Source of the DNA: Morella rubra
Taxonomy: Eukaryota > Streptophyta > Magnoliopsida > Fagales > Myricaceae
Direction: 5' to 3'
DNA length: 64,000 nt
Assembly (NCBI GenBank): GCA_003952965.2
Contig: CM025856.1
Location: forward strand, 20,491,351-20,555,350
Shown here: positions 53,020 through 64,000 of the stretch, piece after piece
Layout: every line of letters begins with the position of its first letter
Numbering within the stretch: the stretch's first letter is position 1
Made by a program: the position numbers and the translations under genes
The notes under the pieces: generated by a model
The model's database searches: none
The model's input: the letters and a program-made list of their open reading frames with translations, nothing else
What the model was told of the DNA's origin: nothing

Positions 53020-53529
53020 TAGGGGTGAAAACTGACCCTCGGTTCGGTTTTCAGCCCCAACCGAGAACCGAACCAGGTTCTTCGTAAACTCCCAACTGAT
53101 AGCTGAATCGCTGGTTGGGAGAACCGGCCGGGCCAACAAGGTTCGATGGTCAGCTCCTTTCGGTCGGCAATCCGAGACTTCAACGGCCACTTCCCTCTGT
53201 AATCTGCCCCTTCTTCAAGTGCTCTAAAGCTTCAGAAAATATGCGTGTGTGCCCCTTCTTCAAGTTCTTTGTGAAAAACGTGCGTGCTAGTCGGCAATCT
53301 AAGACTTCAACTTAGGAGGCGAAGAAAATGGTGTTGCACAAGGAGCAGTTAAGTTTCTGTTTGACGACTTTTGAGAGGTCTGTGTCAGGATTATGAATAG
53401 AACAGGCACTAAATATGTCCAAGAGTGGAAGGGTTAGAACAGGCTCTGTTTGACCTGCTGGCTCCAAAATCGACCGGCCCACTCAGTTTAAGGTCGGGGT
53501 CGGTTTCGGCCCACTCTTGTACACCCATA
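53020..53529. mobile_element. 510-bp hAT-like MITE
   Basis: The left end taggggtgaaaac and the complement of the right end, tatgggtgtacaa, form short imperfect TIRs of the taggggtg class. The flanking 8-mers attaatgt (53,012-53,019) and attgatgt (53,530-53,537) differ at one base, as in an aged hAT duplication. The interior is GC-richer than its surroundings, with many ccgaaccg / cggttcgg words and a direct repeat of about 20 bp (gccccttcttcaagt) at 53,206 and 53,252. It is non-coding. Confidence 0.7.
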
Positions 53530-53559
53530 ATTGATGTAGATGTCGTCCTCATTGGTCGT

Positions 53560-54018
53560 GGCAGGTTTTGGCAATAGCCTAAGGCCTCACCTCATCACTG
53601 AGCAAGGCCTCATAAAGAGCAAACTTTTTTTTTTTTTTTTGTAGATAACCCAAGAAATAAAAAGACAACTAAGCTAAGAAAAAAAAAAAAAGGATGACAA
53701 GATGCAATCTTTTCATATTTTTTATGAGGACTGTCTTTTTGCTCATCGAATGATATGTTTCTCTCAAACCTCCTAATTTTTTTTAAATTTCTAAACTTTG
53801 CTCAAAGAAAAAAAATGCCCTATAAATTTCTTAATTGTGCAAGTTATGAGCCTTGATGTCATGTATGATAGCCTTATAAAAATAATTAATAGGGCCTTTG
53901 AATATTTTATATTAAATTTAATAATTTTCAGATAAATTTAAATATTTTATATAAAAATTTATATATAAAAGCCTACTAATTCATACAGTCATAGGCCTCC
54001 ATTCGGTTGAGACAGGCC
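53560..54018. mobile_element. Second copy of the 455-bp hAT MITE, inverted and more diverged
   Basis: Read as the complement, it follows 51,973-52,427 along its whole length: aaggcctcac, ctgagcaaggcc, cataaagagc, cttttcatattttttatga, gcctttgaatatttta and gcctccattcgg are shared. Its terminal 10-15 bp are decayed and no duplication remains. With the first copy it forms a broken inverted pair of about 450 bp arms separated by 1.1 kb. Confidence 0.85.
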
Positions 54019-54030
54019 AAAGAGGGGAGG

Positions 54031-54065
54031 ATTCTAAAGAGAGGGGCCCTCTCTCTCTCTAGAAT
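54031..54065. repeat. Hairpin-forming CT/GA palindrome
   Basis: Begins attctaaagagagg, has ggggcccc-like centre bases, and ends ctctctctagaat, so the two halves pair almost throughout. A similar stretch lies at 16,765-16,810. The function is unknown; it may be the end of a repeat family. Confidence 0.5.
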
Positions 54066-54092
54066 AGTGCCATTAGCATCGTCAGTTTAGTT

Positions 54093-54261
54093 TTTTTTTT
54101 TTTTTTTTTTTTTCTCTCTTATAGATTATCCCACAAAAGAAACTCTTCATCCCAGTTTACAATATCCAGAGGAATATGAATATGCTCTGCCATAACTTCA
54201 GCCTGGTCTACAATCTGGAAACCCCAACTAGCTAAATTATGCGCCATATAATTCCCTTCCC
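54093..54261 (-). mobile_element. Very short LINE insertion with 15-17-bp target-site duplication
   Basis: The minus strand reads the last ~45 residues of a plant LINE RNase H domain, REGNYMAHNLASWGFQIVDQ then AEVMAEHIHIPLDIVNW, a stop, a short tail and about 20 A. The flanks repeat gcatcgtcagtttag(tt) at 54,076-54,090(92) and 54,262-54,276(78) exactly. A 169-bp, strongly 5'-truncated, target-primed insertion is the only simple reading. The open frame and perfect duplication suggest it is young. Confidence 0.92.
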
Positions 54262-54278
54262 GCATCGTCAGTTTAGTT

Positions 54279-55004
54279 GATGCAGATAATTAGACACGAT
54301 GAGAAAAAGCACTATAGGAGATAAGTAGAAGAGACGTACCTTGTAGTAGCAAGCTCGAGCATTCTACAGTCTGGAGTTTTCTTCGATGGCAATTCTTCGA
54401 ACTGAATTTAATTTATTTATTATCTTCTAGTTCTACTAATAGAATATTCAAATTTCACTTTCGAGCCGTAAGTTTAGCTGGAAAAGTAAAACTGATGCCA
54501 AACCCTGTGTAAGAAACTTGCCTACACACCACCTGAAAAAGGAAAGATCTAACTAAAGAATTATAAGAATTAAGAAAGGAATGTGATTGCACTTCTTTGT
54601 TTTTGAATCTTTGCTTAGAAAAAGAAAGGAATGTGCAATGAGCGTGCTATATGGATGTATATGTCTATGTTTATACATGTATATGTATACACATGAGAAA
54701 CTTATATTACAATGTTACCGATCTCAGATCAGAAGTCACAAAGTCAGAAATATGAAATACTCTTTCATCAGACGGCACTGAAACGCCTTGACATGTATGA
54801 AAACAAGATATTGGAATGCACAATGCTTCCAGTATTCGTCTAAAATGAAGGACCCCTTTGGGTCCAGACAAAAATACGTGATACAACCAAGTATACAGCT
54901 ATAATCTAGATGACTCAACACATGATGATACAGTTAGGTATGATAAATCCAAAAAGAGATAATTGCTCGAGCTAATGCAAACTCTGAGTATTCATCTCTA
55001 TTTG
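54279..55004. other. Spacer and GLR 3' UTR
   Basis: AT-rich. The part from about 54,700 is probably the 3' UTR of the glutamate receptor-like gene on the minus strand. No other gene is seen. Confidence 0.45.
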
Positions 55005-59046
<4,042 letters not shown>

Positions 59047-60830
59047 TGTGAACAAGCAGAACGGTTTTGTTAACGTACCCCGAGATTAGACTGACGCAGG
59101 GTTTCAGCCATAGAGTTTGTGCAGAATTGAGAACAAAGAACTACCCATCAGAGTTCAGAATAAATAACTTTCCCCTGAAAAACAAAATAAGTGCGAGCAG
59201 CAACCACGTTAGAGACCCAGAGACCAAAGCCTCAGTCCTGACAGGAATGCAGTAGAACGAACAGAACCTAACTAATTCGACACTGAGGCTTAATTGATTT
59301 CAGAAGAACAGATGGCGCAAAAGAAGAAACTTTTTCTTCAATCGAAATTTTTTGAACCAACTCATCTTGACCAGGTTCTAGACTGATACTTCGCTTAGTC
59401 GGCATAGGTTGTCGACTGAGCTTCCATCTGAAAACCAGAACAAAACAACCCCTATGCTTGAGGATTTTTCGGTCCATTCCAGTTCTTTTCTTCAGGTTTG
59501 TCATTAATCAATATCGCAACCAAAAGCAACTTAGCATGCACAAGAATCAGATTCTCTCCTCAAATCAGAGAATAAACCTTTTGTATTGGCCAAAAAAGCT
59601 TAACATACATATATATATATATATAAAAATGAAAAAAGCTCAACCCATATGTGTTCCTGAAAAAGGCTCATCCATTGGGCCAGGTACTATAATCCTGAGA
59701 AAAAAAGAACAAAAAAAATAGGTTAAAATAAGGAGAGAGCCAACCTACTTGGAAAAGGCGAAAATGGAGGACAATCAACAAGCTCGCCCTCACAAATGGA
59801 AGTTAAGCTACGTGAGCTAACAACCAAAAAAAGGGCGTGGAACACTCCAAGAATACAAGGAGAAAAAAGGCCAGAAGAGATTGAACAGAACGACAAACGG
59901 GTATCAAAATTCACGTGTGACAGACATAAAAGGTGGGGAATTTACCATGGGAAAGAGAGTCGTCTTACCAAGCTGACATGGCGGCAACTTTTTTGGACAG
60001 GAGGTAGTAAGGTACCACTGCTCTGCAATTTCCTGCTCCTGATATTTGTGGCGTGAAACGTGAGGATATTCCCACTGTTTAAGTGACGTGACTCTTTTAG
60101 TAGCGTCTCTTGCACATGAGAATTAACGGCATATTAGCGACTCTTTTATGCATATTTCTTTCGAGCGTGGGCAGGGGGTTTTAATTAACGACATATTGGC
60201 CAGAAGAGAATTTTTAATTTTCTAAATTTTTTTTTTCTTTTTAATAGCTTAAAAAGATTATGTAAAGATATATATTTTTCATCTGAAAGAACAAAAATAC
60301 AACGATAATCTCATATATTTTCTTGATGTAATGAAAGAGACAGTATATAACTGCAGTAAAATGTGAACCTTGCGAGCAAGTTGAGAGAGAAGGAGAATAT
60401 AAAAAGACTGGCAGGATCACGTTGAAGGAGGAATATCACGTTGCACAGGCCGTAGCATCTTCAATTATTTGTTGATTTGGCTAAGGAAAGAATAAAGTGA
60501 ACTCCAAATTGGAGTGGATCACAAATAAAGTGCACACTTTACGCAAATAGTACCGTGCAATTTGAAAAAGATAGACATAAGAGATAATGTTTTCAGTATA
60601 AAGTTTCGAACAGTAACAGTTTTATAACGAGATCTACTTATTATGTATATTTCTGTCTAAATTATAACATGTAATTTAGAATAAAAAAAATTACAAAAGA
60701 TCCTAATCCCACTAACAAGTATTTCTTCTTTAGTTATCTTTTTATTTTTCATTGTATAAAAAAAGAAAAAAAATGAAATCTTTACTTTTTAACTTTAATT
60801 TTTCACTAAAATATCGTGAGTATGAATTAT
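59047..60830. other. GLR upstream region and spacer
   Basis: Includes the GLR 5' UTR and promoter. A (TA)n run lies near 59,610-59,625. No other gene is recognised. Confidence 0.45.
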
Positions 60831-61089
60831 GAAAATCGACACATTTAACCCTCAAGTTATTGAAATGCGTTAATATTCAACTTCTAATTAGATACTATAG
60901 TTGAAATATGCATAAAATATACTACTTTGTACATTATTAACTATTGGATTCTATGCTCTATAATGTAAGATCTTATAATTGAAATATACATAAAATAGAT
61001 TACGTAGCAAATTATTAATAGTTAAATGTCATGATAAGACGGACATTAATACATTTTGATAGTTTAGGAGTTATACGTGACAATTTTCG
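60831..61089. mobile_element. MITE-like inverted-repeat element
   Basis: gaaaatcgacacatttaac at the left pairs with the complement of the right end, gaaaattgtcacgtataac. Imperfect pairing continues for about 47 bp (down to aaatgcgttaat against aaatgtattaat). Inside, two direct copies of about 50 bp (ttgaaatatgcataaaata at 60,902 and ttgaaatatacataaaata at 60,978) lie head to tail. It is AT-rich and non-coding, with no clear duplication. Probably an old MULE-like MITE. Confidence 0.55.
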
Positions 61090-61437
61090 TAGTTTAGATT
61101 AATAATTGACATTTATTTGGTGGCTAAAATAAAAAGATCACCCACTTAAAATAAAAACAACCAACAAAAACTGAAAAGTACATTCAATTGTCTTTATCAT
61201 GCTTCGAGAGCATACAAGTTTATTATAAGTTGAAGGGTTAAATATATTTTTTTGCCTATCAACTATTAAAGTCTTGACACTTTAAAACTATCAATTATTT
61301 TATTATATTTCGTCCATCAACAATTAATTGTTTATACTTTATATCTCTCCATTATTCTAAATAATAATAATTATCTTGATTCATTGAAACGAAGCCTTTA
61401 CTCGAGAAAGGAAACGTAATAAAATTGGTAAATTGAA

Positions 61438-61714
61438 AGAGTAAAGTATCATAGCTTCGTCACTATCCTAGTGGGACAAAAAGTGTATATATTATATTTT
61501 TTTTTTATCTAAATTGAATGCGGAATCTTTTCGTTATTTTATGGTTTCACTCTCCTCGAGTTGTTCTCCCAGTGGGACAAAACGTAATTCGAAGAGTAAA
61601 GTATCAGAGCTTCATTGCTCTCCTAGTGGAACAAAAAGTGTATTTTTTTGTTTTTTAATCTAAATTGAACGTGGAATCTTTTCGTTATTTTATAGTTTTA
61701 CTCTCCTCGAGTTG
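61438..61714 (+). repeat. Tandem duplication of a ~125-bp unit (155-bp offset)
   Basis: Copies at 61,438-61,563 and 61,593-61,714 both run from agagtaaagtatca through tcctagtgg, acaaaaagtgta, tctaaattgaa, ggaatcttttcgttatttta to actctcctcgagttg. A partial third echo, cccagtgggacaaaacg, lies between them at 61,568-61,584. They differ at about 10-15% of sites plus T-run length. Confidence 0.85.
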
Positions 61715-63284
61715 CACGTGGTATCAACAACTCATCTATTTGTATAAATGAAAGACTTTACTTTTATTCTTTATTATCTCGTAACTCCAACGGAGGGAGA
61801 GGTGCAAATTTTTGGGCCCAGTGTTGGGCTCGTCGCAAGTTCAAATGTTTGATCTCGCTGGTTTGGGTTAGCCCTAATTTGGCCCAGTGCTGCCAGCCTG
61901 ATCCACATTGTCTTTCTTACCTCCACCACGTTTTGCCCCGCGGGCCCAAAAGGCGGCGATTACGTCCAATTCCAAACTCCAAAGCAAGGAGAGAAAATTA
62001 CTGGAAGTCCATACGACACTGAACGACAAAACCACTTTAACATTATTTAAGAATCATTAGAAAAAGGGGGAAATCATAGGCTTCTATTAAATGAAAATTA
62101 AAAATATCTTTTTAAGTCTCTAAGTGGTAAAATAATTAAAGTCTTTTTTAATATTAAAGGTTTCCCTTTTTTAAAAGATTAAAATATGGTCTCGAACACT
62201 CTTGATCATTTTCGCCGTGTTCACTCACACACAAGGAAGTAGTGGCGGACTGGGAAAGAGAAAAAGCGAAGCGAAGCGTCCTTATCTTAGCCGTAACAGT
62301 GGAGAACAAACTTTTATCCCAATCGTGAGCCGACACGTGCACCCTTAGAATCCGAGGAAGTCGTTCCTTGACGGGGACCTCTCAAACTCCAGAAGGACGT
62401 CGAGATAGGAGACAACGCTGGATCGTCCATTTACTGCTTCAGTGATCTAACGGTTGGGACGCACTGGCGGCACCAATCCACGAACTAACACGAGGCCCAT
62501 CCGGTCAGCCAGAGCATGTCCAACCAGATCTCACCACGTGCCGGTACGCCATCCACCAGTACAGCTCCTAGATCTACACGATTACCTGGAATCCCCGGTG
62601 GCCAACCGCATACCAACAAGTTTGTTCTCTCTCTCAGAGACCTCTTCTTAGGGTTTCTTGAAATTGGCAAGCGAAGAGAAAGGCGAGGCATCAGAATCGT
62701 CAACCTCATATGTGAGGATTCTCCCATTTTACTCCGGTTCCGTCTTCAATCATTGTTGAAGGCAATTATTTCCTGTGATTTTTGGAGGCATTTTGGTACA
62801 TTATTGGAATTGATTGGTTTGATCTGCTAGTTGATTTTGGGTCCTCTGTTGTATTGGAGAATTGGGAATAAATGAGAAGCCTAGAAAATTGAAATTCGAA
62901 GTTGCTACGTGTGGTTTCGTAATCGTCTCCGTTTTTTATACCTTTAAGGAACTTTAAAGCTGCAAAAATAAGATACTGTCGAATTCGGCATTTCGTGAAG
63001 CGTTTTCTTTGCTTGGTAGATGTTCTTCTTTCTACTGTTGTACAATAGCTTGAAGGAATTCTTCCCTTATAGTGTAGTTGGATAATTTGTGCTGCTTGTG
63101 AAGCTTCCTTTTTCGACAGATTCAACTAGTTTAAGGCTTTAAGCTGCTTGCTCTGGAATTCAGTTGCCACGCAATTTTCTGACCTGTCTGAAACTTGGGT
63201 AATGAGGAGATCCTTGAAAGGAAGGTTTGATTGTTCGAGTTAAGGTGTTCTGTTGAGGCAAATAATTTCTAGCTGGAAGGGATT
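61715..63284 (+). other. PP2C upstream region and 5' UTR
   Basis: From about 61,800 the composition becomes GC-richer. A CT-rich, agggttt-bearing stretch at 62,615-62,665 (cttagggtttcttgaaattg) looks like a plant transcription start and early 5' UTR. An intron in the 5' UTR before 63,285 is possible but not defined. No conserved protein is seen in the short ORFs here. Confidence 0.45.
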
Positions 63285-64000
63285 ATGGCTGCGGGTATGG
63301 ACTTTTCTCCTCCGTTTACCATATTAGAAGGTGGTTACAATAGTAATGATAATGTATCAACCATGGAAGATCAGAGCTCAGAGAACTTGAATAATTTGAA
63401 GCAAACGACAAACAGGAAACCTCCACGGCACCTAGCGGTTAAGCGTCATAGTGTGAGCTCAATGACGCTGACCGCAGCTGATTTGGTGAGTTGGTCTTGA
63501 ATTATTCCTTCTAACATAGGATGATGTCTGATCCCGCTTTTATTTGTGGGATGGTATTTACTGAATGTATCTTCAGGAAGTTTTATTCTTAAACTTTTGT
63601 CATCATGATATCAAAACTTACTCTTGTTGCAATTCATTAAGATTCTGAATTTCTGAACGTGGTAAATGTCTGCTTAAGATTTATTTTGTGGTGGTTTTCT
63701 TAATAATTGCTACCACAGCTAATGGAGAGAGGAAAATGAATTTGGAACTTCTTTGCAACTGCAATTTATATTCTTGTTTTTTACTGCATTTTTGGAGAAT
63801 GCACTTAAACATTTCATTTATCCTTCTCCAGGAGTTTGATGTCAGTATCGCCAGTAAATCACCTTCTGATGAAAAGTCAGATTTCTTGCCTGTGTTTCGC
63901 TCTGGAAGCTGTGCTGAAAGAGGACCTAAACAGTACATGGAGGATGAACACATTTGTATAGATAATCTTATTGAACATCTAGGTGCCACTTCCGACTTCC
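63285..64000 (+). CDS. Protein phosphatase 2C (PPM family), 5' part; continues beyond the window
   Basis: A Mg/Mn-dependent Ser/Thr phosphatase. Exon 1 is 63,285-63,485 (67 codons, ending phase 0 at a gtgagt donor). Exon 2 starts at 63,832 after ctccag and runs off the end. The N-terminal ~100 residues are Ser/Asn-rich and not conserved; KPPRHLAVKRHS in exon 1 is shared by a plant PP2C subgroup. The PP2C core starts with FRSGSCAERGPKQYMEDEHI, where RSG, GP and YMED are the first motif and carry the first metal-binding Glu/Asp. The exact member cannot be assigned from a fragment. Confidence 0.88.

Noticed and set aside
52666-53315. Small proteins in the transposon cluster
   Set aside because: They overlap MITE sequence or unrecognised spacer, with no conserved motif and no splice context.

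Overview
The window is nuclear DNA of a flowering plant, probably a eudicot. The evidence is GT-AG introns in AT-rich DNA, a chloroplast-targeted GAPB with its CP12-like tail, a clade 3 glutamate receptor-like channel, a plant-type IRE1, and dense small DNA transposons (hAT and MULE-like MITEs) and LINE tails. The species cannot be named from sequence alone.

1-32,440 is dominated by one locus read repeatedly in alternating orientation. A DHHC protein S-acyltransferase gene (PAT) is clean at about 11,584-16,930. A 2.7 kb inverted copy lies at 19,595-22,308, with its axis near 17,285. Everything around these two blocks is sequence of very high error rate: 1-11,583, 16,960-19,594 and 22,309-31,380. 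Read by eye, it is the same locus again. 17,880-19,594 is a garbled reverse complement of the last PAT exons. 1-2,290 and 21,944-24,650 are two garbled copies of one PAT-upstream region. About 10,480-11,583 is a garbled reverse complement of about 1,400-2,290. Patches of 2,420-6,550 encode the splicing factor CDC5. The simplest reading is a long-read polymerase read with undetected hairpin adapters (PAT to CDC5, back, and out again), left unpolished in the assembly. It is not a natural palindrome. The true locus is probably one PAT gene divergent from one CDC5 gene. Towards 31 kb, and at 31,886-32,440, the sequence collapses to almost only A and C.

32,441-64,000 is ordinary, well-assembled DNA. 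In order it holds: a SINE-like remnant and a 410 bp MITE; a chloroplast inner-envelope protein gene of the At1g42960 type (35,251-37,735, +); a LINE 3' end (about 38,460-39,080); GAPB (39,586-42,320, +, 9 exons); IRE1 (43,485-48,108, +, 6 exons); a GH17-CBM43 beta-1,3-glucanase (49,550-51,173, +, 2 exons); a transposon cluster (51,965-54,278) with well-defined target-site duplications; a clade 3 GLR channel (55,005-59,046, -, 6 exons); AT-rich intergenic DNA with a MITE-like inverted repeat and a 155 bp-spaced duplication; and the first two coding exons of a PP2C phosphatase running off the right end. All complete gene models sum to whole codons across their splice sites.

The genes are not a functional cluster. 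They are unrelated housekeeping, plastid, ER-stress, cell-wall and signalling genes, as is normal for a plant chromosome. I found no new biological system. The most important result is that the first half of the window should not be read as real duplicated or novel DNA.
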